Positions 17,102 to 26,034 are shown, numbered from the stretch's first letter. The stretch is 64,000 nt of DNA from Oscillospiraceae bacterium (GCA_902790375.1 CADARY010000018.1:1-64000); one strand, 5' to 3'. The notes: a model not told the origin generated them from the letters alone. Program-made: numbers and translations.

Positions 17102-18100
17102 ATGTTTGAAAACCTGGTAGAAATTCTCAAGGCCAATCCCCGCAAGATCGTCTATCCCGAAGGCACCGACGCCCGCATCCTCGAGGCCGCCGCGCGGCTG
17201 AAGAAGGACGGCTTCCTGACTCCTGTGCTCATCGGCAATGTGGATGAGGTCAAGGCTGCGGCCGCAAAGGGCGGCTTCGACATTGACGGGCTTGAGATCC
17301 TCGATCCCGCGACCTATCCCGAGATGGACAAGTTCGTGGATGATTTCGTGGCGCTGCGCAAGGGCAAGGCCACGCCCGAGGATGCCCGCGCCATGCTTCT
17401 CAAGTCCAACTACTTCGGCACCATGCTGGTCAAGGAGGGCCTGGCCGACTCCCTGCTCGGCGGCGCCACCTATTCCACGGCCGACACCGTGCGCCCTGCC
17501 CTGCAGCTTGTCAAGACCAAAAAGGGCTCGAACCTCGTCTCCTCCTGCTTCATTCTCGCCCGCGGGGATGAGATGATCGCCATGGGCGACTGCGCCATCA
17601 ACATCTCCTACGAGGACAAGAAGGACAAGGACGGCAACGTCGTCCTGACCGCCGCCCAGCAGGTGGCCGAGGTCGCCGTTGAGACCGCGCGCACCGCCAA
17701 GGTCTTCGGCATCGACCCGAAGATCGCCATGCTCTCCTTCTCCACCAAGGGCTCCGGCAAGGGCCCTGGCCCGGAGCTGATGCGCAACGCCACCGCCATC
17801 GTCAAGGAGACCCATCCGGAGCTCGCCTGCGACGGCGAAATGCAGTTTGACGCCGCCGTCTCCCCCGTTGTCGGCCAGCTCAAGTTCCCCGGCAGCCCCG
17901 TCGCCGGCTATGCCAACACCTTCATCTTCCCCGAGATCCAGTCCGGCAACATCGGCTACAAGATCGCCCAGCGCCTGGGCGGCTACATGGCCTTCGGCCC
18001 CATCCTGCAGGGCCTGAACGCCCCCATCAACGACCTCTCCCGCGGCTGCAACGCCGAGGAGGTCTATCTGATGAGCATCATCACCGCCGCGCTGGTCTGA
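17102..18100 (+). CDS. pta: phosphate acetyltransferase
   Basis: Interconverts acetyl-CoA plus phosphate and acetyl phosphate plus CoA; with acetate kinase it makes ATP during acetate fermentation. The 332-residue single-domain form starts at ATG 17102 after GGAGG. Family motifs include RKIVYPEGTDARILEAA, GMLVKEGLADSLLGGA-like sequence around residue 110, and the C-terminal SGNIGYKIAQRLGG. No ackA lies next to it here. The strong codon bias and own promoter fit a highly expressed central-metabolism gene. Confidence 0.95.
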   Translation: MFENLVEILKANPRKIVYPEGTDARILEAAARLKKDGFLTPVLIGNVDEVKAAAAKGGFDIDGLEILDPATYPEMDKFVDDFVALRKGKATPEDARAMLLKSNYFGTMLVKEGLADSLLGGATYSTADTVRPALQLVKTKKGSNLVSSCFILARGDEMIAMGDCAINISYEDKKDKDGNVVLTAAQQVAEVAVETARTAKVFGIDPKIAMLSFSTKGSGKGPGPELMRNATAIVKETHPELACDGEMQFDAAVSPVVGQLKFPGSPVAGYANTFIFPEIQSGNIGYKIAQRLGGYMAFGPILQGLNAPINDLSRGCNAEEVYLMSIITAALV

Positions 18101-18103
18101 TCG

Positions 18104-18132
18104 TCAATTGAATGGCAAGGCCATTCAATTGA
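18104..18132. repeat. perfect 13-bp inverted repeat after pta
   Basis: TCAATTGAATGGC / GCCATTCAATTGA with a 3-base loop, starting 4 bases after the pta stop codon. There is no T-tract, so it is more likely an RNA-stabilising hairpin than a terminator. Confidence 0.7.
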
Positions 18133-18242
18133 GAATTGCAGCCCTCTGCGCGCACTCGCTTGCGGGGGGGACGCTCGCACACTTGAGGGCTGAGAAGTGT
18201 TTTTTCCGAGGTACACGCCCCCGGAAAAAACGGATTTGAATG

Positions 18243-18276
18243 ATAAGGCCGCCGTTTTCGGCGGCCTTATTTCTTC
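18243..18276 (+). terminator. intrinsic terminator of pta
   Basis: 12-bp perfect stem ATAAGGCCGCCG / CGGCGGCCTTAT, TTTT loop, then TTTCTT. It lies 45 bp before tadA. Confidence 0.85.
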
Positions 18277-18320
18277 CCGCTCCACACGCCAAACTCCACA
18301 CTCTCTCAGGAGGCTCTGCC

Positions 18321-18770
18321 ATGACTGACCACGAAAGCAACATGTCCCTCGCCCTTGCCCTTGCGCGCGAGGCGTATGCGCACGGGGAGGTGCCGGTCGG
18401 CGCCGTCGTTGTCGGGCCGGACGGCGTGATCCTCGGGCGCGGGCGCAACCGGCGGCAGGAGACCGGGGACGCCACCGCCCATGCCGAGCTCGAGGCCATC
18501 CGTGAGGCCTGCCGGACCCTCGGCGACTGGCGGCTTTCAGGCTGTACGCTCTATGTCACGCTGGAGCCCTGCCCCATGTGCGCCGGGGCCGTCATCAACG
18601 CCCGTCTCCCCGCGCTGGTCTACGGCGCGCGGGAGCCCCTGACCGGCTCCTGCGGCAGTGTCATCGACCTGTTTTTTGAGCGCTACGGCCACCGCCCGGC
18701 GGTCTATCCGGGCATTTTGGAGGCGGAGTGCGCCGGGCTGCTGCAGGCCTTTTTTCGGGACAAGCGCTGA
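18321..18770 (+). CDS. tadA: tRNA-specific adenosine deaminase
   Basis: Deaminates A34 to inosine in tRNA-Arg(ACG). A 149-residue cytidine-deaminase-fold enzyme with the zinc motifs HAELEAI (H and catalytic E) and PCPMCAGA (two Cys). The start is ATG 18321 after CAGGAGG. Neighbouring dnaX and SRP RNA, common beside tadA in Firmicutes, are absent here. Confidence 0.95.
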   Translation: MTDHESNMSLALALAREAYAHGEVPVGAVVVGPDGVILGRGRNRRQETGDATAHAELEAIREACRTLGDWRLSGCTLYVTLEPCPMCAGAVINARLPALVYGAREPLTGSCGSVIDLFFERYGHRPAVYPGILEAECAGLLQAFFRDKR

Positions 18771-18820
18771 AATTGTCAAAGGTCTGACAGGGATTTTTTG
18801 AATATTTTGCACATTTCCTC

Positions 18821-18849
18821 TTGCATTGCGGAGCTTTTTCCTGTAATAT
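18821..18849 (+). promoter_or_regulatory. promoter of the FMN-repeat protein
   Basis: TTGCAT, 17 bp, TAATAT, 55 bp upstream of the ATG at 18905. Confidence 0.7.
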
Positions 18850-18904
18850 TTTATAGATGATATGATTCCCGATTCCCGTCACTACAATCAGGGAGGACTC
18901 CGCC

Positions 18905-20659
18905 ATGAAACACAACCTGGAAAAAAAGTTCAGCTCCTTTGACCTGATCCTGGTTCTGGTGCTGATTGCCGTACTGCTGATCAACATTTTCGTGATCGGC
19001 AATCTCCGCGGCCCCGGTGAACGCAAGGCCTCCAAGGACGCCGTCACCGTGACCGGCAGCGCCCCCGGCAAGGTCGGGGACGTGACCGTTGAGGTCGTGG
19101 CCGACGCGAACAACATCTATTCCGTCACCGTGACCGGGCAGAACGAGACCCCGGGCATCGGCTCGCTCGCGGTTGAACAGCTCCCCGCCGCCATAGGCAA
19201 GGCCAACTCCCTTGACGTGGACAGCGTCTCCACCGCCACCGTGACGAGCGACGCCATCAAGGCCGCTGTCGCCGCCGCCCTGGAGAGCGCCGGCTTTGAC
19301 CCGGCAAGCTTCGGCTACACGGCTCCGGCTCCCGAGCCCGCAGCTGAGGCTGCCGTCGCGGAGACCGCAGCGCCTGTGGTTCAGGAGGACGGCAAGGTCA
19401 CCGCCACCGGCAAGGGCGCCGGCATCGACGGCGACGTGCTCGTTGAGGTCGTCGCCGACGCGAACACCATCTATGAGGTCAACATTCTCCAGCAGAACGA
19501 GACCCCGGGCATCGGCTCGGTCGCGGTAGAAAAGCTCCCCGCCGCCATCGTGGAGGCAAACTCCATCTCGGTCGACGGCATCACCGGCGCAACGGTGACC
19601 AGCACCGCCATCAAGACCGCCGTCACCGAGGCCCTCACCGCCGCCGGCTTTGATCCGGCGAACTTCGGCGCCGGCGCGGAGGCCGCCCCTGAGGCCGCCC
19701 CCGCCGAAGAGCCTGCGCCTGCAGAGGAAGCCGCCACCGCTCAGGAAGCAGCGCCTGTTGAGATCCCTGCCGACGCTGTCACCGTGACCGGCAAGGGCGC
19801 CGGCATCGGCGGCGACGTGGTGGTCGAGGTCGTGACCGACGGCGCCAACATCTACGCCGTCACTGTCCTTGAGCAGAACGAGACCCCGGGCATCGGCTCG
19901 GTCGCTGCTGAAAAGCTCCCCGCCGCGATTGTCGCGGCCAACTCCGTCGAGGTTGACGCCATCACCGGCGCGACCGTGACAAGCACGGCCATCAAGACCG
20001 CCGTCACCGAGGCGCTGGCAAGCCTCAATGCCGCGCCTGCCGAAGAAGCCGCTCCCGCCGAAGAGCCTGCCGCGGCAGCTCCCGCCGGAGAGAAGACCTA
20101 CAGCGGCTCCGCCGCGCTGCAGGCCAAGGTGGACGGCAGGAACGGCCCGATGATCGTCGAGGTCATTGTGAAGGACGGCGTTATCACCAGGGTGGATGTC
20201 CTTGAGCACAGCGAGACCCAGGGCGTCGGCTCCGTCGCCGTTGACTGGATGCCGGGCCGCATCGTCGAGGCGAACTCCCCCGACGTGGACGGCGTGACCG
20301 GCGCCACCATCACCTCCGACGCCATCAAGGCCGCTGTCCGCCAGGCCCTGGAGCTTGCGGAAAACGGCCTGCCCGCAGCGGAAGCCGCGGCCCCCGCTGA
20401 GGCTGTCGCCGTGCGGGCCACCGCCGACGGCAGAAACGGCCCCATCACCGTGGAGGTCACCACCGACGGAAAGAACATCACTGACGTGAAGGTGCTGGAG
20501 AGCAGCGAGACCCAGGGCGTCGGCTCCGTCGCTGTCGAGTGGCTGCCCGGGCGCATCGTCGAGGCAAACTCCGTCGACATTGACGGAATTACCGGCGCGA
20601 CCGTCACCTCCGACGCCATCAAGGCCGCCGTCACCGAGGCCATGGGCAAGGCCTCCTGA
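18905..20659 (+). CDS. membrane-anchored protein with five FMN-binding domain repeats
   Basis: A 584-residue protein with one transmembrane helix (about residues 13-35) and five FMN-binding domains of 80-100 residues joined by Ala/Pro/Glu-rich linkers. In this family FMN is attached to the Thr of a D-x-x-T-G-A-T-x-T-S motif by the flavin transferase ApbE, outside the membrane. Motifs lie near residues 106 (degenerate, DSVSTATVTS), 224, 351, 462 and 560. So four sites look competent and the first does not. The last two domains form a subclass (DGRNGP, ETQGVGSVAV). The helix has no cleavage site, so the protein probably stays tethered and relays electrons between membrane and a secreted reductase. 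Start ATG follows GGGAGG. Confidence 0.85.
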   Translation: MKHNLEKKFSSFDLILVLVLIAVLLINIFVIGNLRGPGERKASKDAVTVTGSAPGKVGDVTVEVVADANNIYSVTVTGQNETPGIGSLAVEQLPAAIGKANSLDVDSVSTATVTSDAIKAAVAAALESAGFDPASFGYTAPAPEPAAEAAVAETAAPVVQEDGKVTATGKGAGIDGDVLVEVVADANTIYEVNILQQNETPGIGSVAVEKLPAAIVEANSISVDGITGATVTSTAIKTAVTEALTAAGFDPANFGAGAEAAPEAAPAEEPAPAEEAATAQEAAPVEIPADAVTVTGKGAGIGGDVVVEVVTDGANIYAVTVLEQNETPGIGSVAAEKLPAAIVAANSVEVDAITGATVTSTAIKTAVTEALASLNAAPAEEAAPAEEPAAAAPAGEKTYSGSAALQAKVDGRNGPMIVEVIVKDGVITRVDVLEHSETQGVGSVAVDWMPGRIVEANSPDVDGVTGATITSDAIKAAVRQALELAENGLPAAEAAAPAEAVAVRATADGRNGPITVEVTTDGKNITDVKVLESSETQGVGSVAVEWLPGRIVEANSVDIDGITGATVTSDAIKAAVTEAMGKAS

Positions 20660-20685
20660 GCGGGACAGCTGAATATAGCATTTGA

Positions 20686-20720
20686 TTTCCGGCAGTCATA
20701 ACAACTGCCGGAAATTTTTT
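20686..20720 (+). terminator. intrinsic terminator after the FMN-repeat gene
   Basis: 11-bp stem TTTCCGGCAGT / ACTGCCGGAAA, 7-base loop, then TTTTTT. Confidence 0.9.
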
Positions 20721-20755
20721 CGGGAATTTTTTGAACAGTTTGACAGCATTCTCAA

Positions 20756-20784
20756 TTGACGATGAAAGGTGGAGATGATATACT
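20756..20784 (+). promoter_or_regulatory. sigma-A promoter of the double flavoprotein reductase
   Basis: TTGACG, 17 bp, TATACT. The leader of about 90 nt contains two small hairpins (CGCTGACC/GGTTAGCG and TAAGCT/AGCTTA), the second just before the AGGAGG site. Confidence 0.85.
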
Positions 20785-20879
20785 TTTCACAGAATGCCCG
20801 GAGGCGCTGACCTCGCCTTCGGTTAGCGGACAATCCTATTTATATTAAGCTTCGGGAGGAGCTTAAAAGGAGGAAGACT

Positions 20880-23800
20880 ATGAAGAAGACACTGTCCCTG
20901 CTTTTGGCCCTGATGATGCTTCTGTCCCTCGCGGTTCCCGTTTACGCGGATGACGCGCAGACCGCCCAGGGCAAGGGCACCGGCATCGACGGCGAAGTCG
21001 TCGTCGAGGTCAAGGCCGACGCGAACACCATCTATGAAGTGAATGTAATCCAGCAGAACGAGACCCCGGGCATCGGCTCCGTCGCGGTCGAGAAGCTGCC
21101 CGGCGCGATCGTCGCGGCAAACTCCCTCGAGGTCGACGGCATCACCGGCGCAACGGTGACCAGCACCGCCATCAAGGCTGCCGTCACCGAGGCCTTGACC
21201 GCCATGGGCTTTGATCCCGCAGGCTATCAGGGCGCTGCCACAGCAGCCGCTCCCGCGGGCGGCGACGCGCAGACCGCCCAGGGCAAGGGCACTGGCATCG
21301 ACGGCGAAGTCGTCGTCGAGGTCAAGGCCGACGCGAACACCATCTATGAAGTGAATGTGCTCCAGCAGAACGAGACCCCGGGCATCGGCTCCGTCGCGGT
21401 TGAGAAGCTGCCCGGCGCGATCGTCGCGGCAAACTCCCTCGAGGTCGACGGCATCACCGGCGCAACGGTGACCAGCACCGCCATCAAGGCTGCCGTCACT
21501 GAGGCCCTGACCGCCATGGGCTTTGATCCGGCGAGCTATCAGGGCGCTGCCGCCTCTGAGGGCGGCGCCGGCGCGAAGACCGAGGAGACCCTTGACTGCG
21601 ACGTGGTCGTGGTCGGCGCGGGCGGCGCGGGCCTGACCGCCGCCATCACCGCCTCCGATGAGGGCGCGAACGTCATCATCCTTGAGAGCACCAGCTTCCC
21701 CGGCGGCAACTCTGTCCGCTCCACCGGCGGTATGAACGCCGGCCCCACCGAGTGGCGCAACATGAACGAGTTCGGCGAAGCCGCGGGCGTTGAGGCCACC
21801 CTCAAGAAGGTCGCCAACTTCCCCGATAACGCGCGCATTCAGGAGCTGGGCAAGATCGTTGAAGAGCAGTGGGCCGCCTACCAGGCCGATCCCCAGGGCT
21901 ACTTTGATACCTCTGAGCTCTTCCAGCTCGATACCCTTATCGGCGGCGGCGGTATGAACGATCCCGCCCTGGTCAAGAAGCTCGTCGAGTCCAGCCCCGC
22001 CGCCATTGACTGGCTCGATTCCCTCGATCCTGAGATCATCCTGCACGACGTGGCTGCATTCGGCGGCGCGTCCGTCAAGCGCATCCACCGCCCGGTGGAC
22101 GAAAACGGCAAGTCCCTCTCCGTCGGCGCGTACGTCGTTCCCCTGCTCCAGGAGAACCTTGAAAAGCGCGGCATCAAACTCCTGACCGACACCCCCGCCA
22201 CCGAGATCCTGATGGATAACGGCACGGCTGTCGGCGTGAAGGCCGAGAGCGCAGATACCTCCTACACCATTAACGCCAAGGCGGTAGTCATCGCCTCCGG
22301 CGGCTTCGGCGCGAACAACGACATGATCAAGGCTGTCCGCCCCGAGCTTGACGGCTTCATCACCACCAACGCTCCCGGCATCCAGGGCCAGGGCATCCAG
22401 ATGGCCCAGGCCGTCGGTGCCGACACCGTCGATATGGAGCAGATCCAGCTCCACCCGACCGTCCATGTGGAAGGCACCAGCGCAAACCTCATCACCGAGG
22501 GTCTGCGCGGCGACGGCGCCATCCTGGTCAACCAGGAAGGCGAGCGCTTCTTCGACGAAGTCTCCACCCGCGACAAGGTCTCCGCTGCCGAGTTTGAGCA
22601 GACCGGCGGCTATGCCTGGCTCATCATCGACAGCCGCATGTATGACAAGTCCAACGTCATCCAGGGCTATGTCAAGAAGGGTTTTGCCGAGACCGGCGAC
22701 ACCTACGTCGCCCTGGCTGATGCCATCGGTGCTCCCGCTGAGGCGCTTGTCAACACCTTGATCAATTGGAACGCGTGCGTGGAGCAGAAGTCCGATCCCG
22801 AGTTCGGCCGCGTTTCCTTCGCCAATCCCCTTGATCAGGCTCCCTTCTACGCCATCAAGGTTCAGCCCGGTGTCCACCACACCATGGGCGGTATCAAGAT
22901 CAACGACAACGCGCAGGTCATCGACACCGAAGGCAATGTGATCCCCGCCCTCTTCGCAGCGGGCGAAGTCACCGGCGGCGTGCACGGCAACAACCGTCTG
23001 GGCGGCAACGCTGTGGCCGACTTCACCATCTTCGGCCGCATCGCCGGCCAGAGCGCGAGCGCCTTCGCCGCGGCAGCCAACGAGACCGTCCTTGACTGCG
23101 ACGTGGTCGTCATCGGCGCGGGCGGCGCGGGCATGACCGCTGCCATCACCGCCTCCGACGCGGGCAGGAACGTCATCGTCCTCGAGAGCACCAGCTTCCC
23201 CGGCGGCAACTCCGTGCGCTCCACCGGCGGCATGAACGCCGGTCCCACCGAATGGCGCAACCAGAATGAGTTCAAGGAGGGCGCAGGCGTTGAGGCCACC
23301 CTCAAGAAGGTCGCCAATTACCCTGACAATGCCCGCATCCAGGAGCTGGGCAAGATCGTCGAGGAGCAGTGGGCCGCCTACCAGGCCAATCCCGAGGGCT
23401 ACTTCGACACCGCCGAGCTCTTCCAGCTCGATACCCTCATCGGCGGCGGCGGAATGAACGACCCCGCCCTCGTGAAGAAGCTCGTGGAATCCAGCGCCGA
23501 CGCCATCGCCTGGCTTGACTCCCTCGATCCCGAGATCGTGCTGCATAACGTCGCCGCCTTCGGCGGCGCCTCCGTCAAGCGCATCCACCGTCCCGTGGAC
23601 GCAGACGGCAAGGTCGTCTCCGTCGGCGCCTACGTCGTTCCTCTGCTCCAGGAGAACCTGGAAAAGCGCGGCATCACCCTTATGACCGACACCCCCGCTA
23701 CCGAGATCCTCACCGATAACGGCGCTGTCGTCGGCGTGAAGGCCAAGAGCGCGGACCATACCTACACCATCAATGCAAACGCTGTCGTCATCGCCTCCGG

Positions 23801-24596
23801 CGGCTTCGGCGCGAACAACGACATGATCGCCTCCATCCGCCCCGAGCTTGACGGCTTCATCACCACCAACGCCCCCGGCATCCAGGGCCAGGGCATCCAG
23901 ATGGCCCAGGCCATCGGCGCGGACACGGTCGACATGGAGCAGATCCAGCTTCACCCGACCGTCCATGTGGAAGGCACCAGCGCAAACCTCATCACCGAGG
24001 GTCTGCGCGGCGACGGCGCGATCCTGGTCAACCAGGAGGGCAAGCGTTTCTTTGACGAAGTTTCCACCCGCGACAAGGTCTCCGCTGCCGAGTTTGAGCA
24101 GACCGGCGGCTACGCCTGGCTGATCGTTGACAGCCGCATGTCCGAGGCCTCCAACGTCATCCAGGGCTATATCAAGAAGGGCTTTGCCGAGACCGGCGAC
24201 AGCTATGAAGCGCTGGCCGAGGCCATCGGCGCCCCCGCCGACGCCCTTGTTGAAACCATGAACGCCTGGAACGCCTGCGTGGAAGCCAAGTCCGATCCCG
24301 ATTTCAACCGTGTCTCCTTCGCCAACCCCCTCGATCAGGCTCCCTTCTACGCCATCAAGGTGCAGCCCGGTATCCACCACACCATGGGCGGCATCAGGAT
24401 CAACGACAACGCTGAGGTCATCAGCACCGACGGCAGTGTGATCCCCGGCCTCTTCGCAGCGGGCGAGGTCACCGGCGGCGTACACGGCAACAACCGCCTG
24501 GGCGGCAACGCCGTGGCCGACTTCACCATCTTCGGCCGCATCGCCGGTCAGGCTGCCGCGGACTACCAGGCCGCAGCCCTTGATCAGGCCGCGTAA
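20880..24596 (+). CDS. secreted flavoprotein reductase: two FMN-binding domains plus two tandem fumarate-reductase-type FAD domains
   Basis: A 1238-residue exported protein: signal peptide (cleavage after PVYA, residue 23), FMN-binding domains with VDGITGATVTS motifs at about residues 85 and 189 (104 residues apart), then two FAD_binding_2 (flavocytochrome c/soluble fumarate reductase) units of 499 residues each, from about residues 236 and 735. Each has the dinucleotide motif GAGGAG, QLHPTV, LITEGLRGDGAILVN, TRDKVS (Arg564 and 1063, matching the proton-donor Arg of fumarate reductase), HHTMGG and GNNRLGGNA. Both active sites therefore look intact. Relatives reduce fumarate, urocanate or other enoates with electrons passed through FMN; one FAD unit is the norm. 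Substrate unknown. Confidence 0.88.
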   Translation: MKKTLSLLLALMMLLSLAVPVYADDAQTAQGKGTGIDGEVVVEVKADANTIYEVNVIQQNETPGIGSVAVEKLPGAIVAANSLEVDGITGATVTSTAIKAAVTEALTAMGFDPAGYQGAATAAAPAGGDAQTAQGKGTGIDGEVVVEVKADANTIYEVNVLQQNETPGIGSVAVEKLPGAIVAANSLEVDGITGATVTSTAIKAAVTEALTAMGFDPASYQGAAASEGGAGAKTEETLDCDVVVVGAGGAGLTAAITASDEGANVIILESTSFPGGNSVRSTGGMNAGPTEWRNMNEFGEAAGVEATLKKVANFPDNARIQELGKIVEEQWAAYQADPQGYFDTSELFQLDTLIGGGGMNDPALVKKLVESSPAAIDWLDSLDPEIILHDVAAFGGASVKRIHRPVDENGKSLSVGAYVVPLLQENLEKRGIKLLTDTPATEILMDNGTAVGVKAESADTSYTINAKAVVIASGGFGANNDMIKAVRPELDGFITTNAPGIQGQGIQMAQAVGADTVDMEQIQLHPTVHVEGTSANLITEGLRGDGAILVNQEGERFFDEVSTRDKVSAAEFEQTGGYAWLIIDSRMYDKSNVIQGYVKKGFAETGDTYVALADAIGAPAEALVNTLINWNACVEQKSDPEFGRVSFANPLDQAPFYAIKVQPGVHHTMGGIKINDNAQVIDTEGNVIPALFAAGEVTGGVHGNNRLGGNAVADFTIFGRIAGQSASAFAAAANETVLDCDVVVIGAGGAGMTAAITASDAGRNVIVLESTSFPGGNSVRSTGGMNAGPTEWRNQNEFKEGAGVEATLKKVANYPDNARIQELGKIVEEQWAAYQANPEGYFDTAELFQLDTLIGGGGMNDPALVKKLVESSADAIAWLDSLDPEIVLHNVAAFGGASVKRIHRPVDADGKVVSVGAYVVPLLQENLEKRGITLMTDTPATEILTDNGAVVGVKAKSADHTYTINANAVVIASGGFGANNDMIASIRPELDGFITTNAPGIQGQGIQMAQAIGADTVDMEQIQLHPTVHVEGTSANLITEGLRGDGAILVNQEGKRFFDEVSTRDKVSAAEFEQTGGYAWLIVDSRMSEASNVIQGYIKKGFAETGDSYEALAEAIGAPADALVETMNAWNACVEAKSDPDFNRVSFANPLDQAPFYAIKVQPGIHHTMGGIRINDNAEVISTDGSVIPGLFAAGEVTGGVHGNNRLGGNAVADFTIFGRIAGQAAADYQAAALDQAA

Positions 24597-24652
24597 AGCC
24601 CCGGGCAGCTCTCCTTTCAGGGGCAGCATTGCCTGAAAAGAATTTGCATCTT

Positions 24653-24695
24653 TTCCCCCTTTTTGCACACCCTAATGCAAAAAGGGGGAATTTTC
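24653..24695 (+). terminator. 15-bp hairpin that is both terminator and cover for the ypeB ribosome-binding site
   Basis: A perfect stem (24653-24667 with 24676-24690; TTCCCCCTTTTTGCA on the left) followed by TTTTC. Its right arm contains the AAAAAGGGGG that serves as the ribosome-binding site of the gene starting at 24696, so folding would both end upstream transcription and hide that site. Confidence 0.75.
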
Positions 24696-25955
24696 ATGTC
24701 CATAAAGCTGAAACGTCTGCTTGTGATCTATACCGCCGCCGCGCTGATCGCCCTGTCCGGCTACGCCTTTGCCGCATCAGAGCAGCTCCGGCGCGTGCGC
24801 CTTACGGCGGGCTATGAGTCCGCCCGGGCCTTTGAGGCGGCGGTGAGCGCGGCGGAGGATCTGAGCGCGGTCTTCAAAAAGCTCCGCTTCGCCACGGACG
24901 ACGCCCTGGGCAAGGCCCTCTGCGCCCGCGCTCTGGCCGACGCCCAGTCGGCGGAGACAGCCCTTTCGATCCTGCCCTTTGAGACGCAGGAGCTTGAAAA
25001 GCTGCAGGGCTTTCTGGGCCGCGCCGGAGACTATGCCGGGAGTCTCTGCGCCCTGACGGACCGGAGCCTGCCCGCTGAGCACCGGGAGCACCTGCTGGCC
25101 TTCGGAGAGGCGGCGGCGGATTTTGCCGAGCATCTGCGGCAGGCGCAGGGGAAGCTGCATGAGGGCAGCATTCAGATGGACACGCTGGAGAAGCCGGTGC
25201 GCAACGTGACGGACGGGGACACGCAGCTCCTCTCCGCCCTCCTTCTGGGCTATGAGAGCAGCTTTGCCGCCCCGGAGGAATTTCAGTACGAAGGCCGCTA
25301 CAGCCCCGCGGCGGCCCCGACAGCGGGCAGTCTCAAGGAGGAGGAGGCCCTCGCCGTCGCGGCGAAGGCCGTCGGGGTGGAGCCCCGGGAGCTGCGGGAG
25401 GAATACAGCTACGAAGGGCCGGAAGGCCGACGCTGCTACAGCGCGGGCGGAACGCTGCTGGGGGTGAGCAGCCGTGGCCTGGAGTTCATGGGGCAGTCCC
25501 GCCTCGTAAGCCGGGCGGAGCTTAGCAGGGACGAGGCGCAGAAGCGGGCGGAGGATTTTCTTGCGCGCATGGGCTATACGGAGCTGCAGCTCTATGCGTC
25601 CGGCGGCAGCGAGACCATCGCCGTCTTCCGCTACGCGCCGCAGCAGGACGGCGTCATGCGGCCGGATGACGCGCTCAGCCTCTCCATTGCCCTGGATGAC
25701 GGGAGCGTCTACGCCCTGGACGCCACGAAATACAGCCCCTGGGTTGTGGATGTGAGCTGGAACACGGATGAGCAGGAGGCCCTTGCCACCCTGCCGGAGG
25801 GCGCGGAGCCCGGCGAGGCGCGGCGGCTGATCCTCAAAACCCTCAGTGGGGCCTATCTCCCCTGCTGGGAGCTCACATGCACAGACGAAGCCGGCGAGAG
25901 CGCCCGGATCTACGTGGACGCCGGGACAGGGAGACAGTACAGGGTCGAGATATAG
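24696..25955 (+). CDS. ypeB: germination protein YpeB-like
   Basis: A 419-residue protein with an N-terminal membrane anchor (LLVIYTAAALIALSGYAFA), a helical N-terminal domain and C-terminal PepSY-type repeats (about residues 215-419). YpeB is needed for localisation and stability of the cortex-lytic enzyme SleB in spores. Usually it is adjacent to sleB; here it is not, but a SleB-like gene lies at 47028. ATG 24696 follows AAAGGGGGAATTTTC; the longer frame from 24663 starts inside the upstream hairpin and is not used. Confidence 0.85.
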   Translation: MSIKLKRLLVIYTAAALIALSGYAFAASEQLRRVRLTAGYESARAFEAAVSAAEDLSAVFKKLRFATDDALGKALCARALADAQSAETALSILPFETQELEKLQGFLGRAGDYAGSLCALTDRSLPAEHREHLLAFGEAAADFAEHLRQAQGKLHEGSIQMDTLEKPVRNVTDGDTQLLSALLLGYESSFAAPEEFQYEGRYSPAAAPTAGSLKEEEALAVAAKAVGVEPRELREEYSYEGPEGRRCYSAGGTLLGVSSRGLEFMGQSRLVSRAELSRDEAQKRAEDFLARMGYTELQLYASGGSETIAVFRYAPQQDGVMRPDDALSLSIALDDGSVYALDATKYSPWVVDVSWNTDEQEALATLPEGAEPGEARRLILKTLSGAYLPCWELTCTDEAGESARIYVDAGTGRQYRVEI

Positions 25956-26034
25956 TGCGGAGTTTTTTCGCTCTTCACTTTCAATACTCCTCTCTCCACG
26001 CTCCTGACTATTTAAAAAATGCTGCTCGGCATGC

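Noticed and set aside
19000-21580. Regularly spaced DNA repeats that could suggest a CRISPR or satellite array
   Set aside because: The period is 300-380 bp and the repeats are in-frame FMN-binding domains; there are no short spacers.
20823-24668. A 1281-codon open frame on the minus strand opposite the double reductase
   Set aside because: It is the mirror frame of a strongly GC3-biased gene; it has no signal, no family motif, and the plus-strand protein is complete and convincing.
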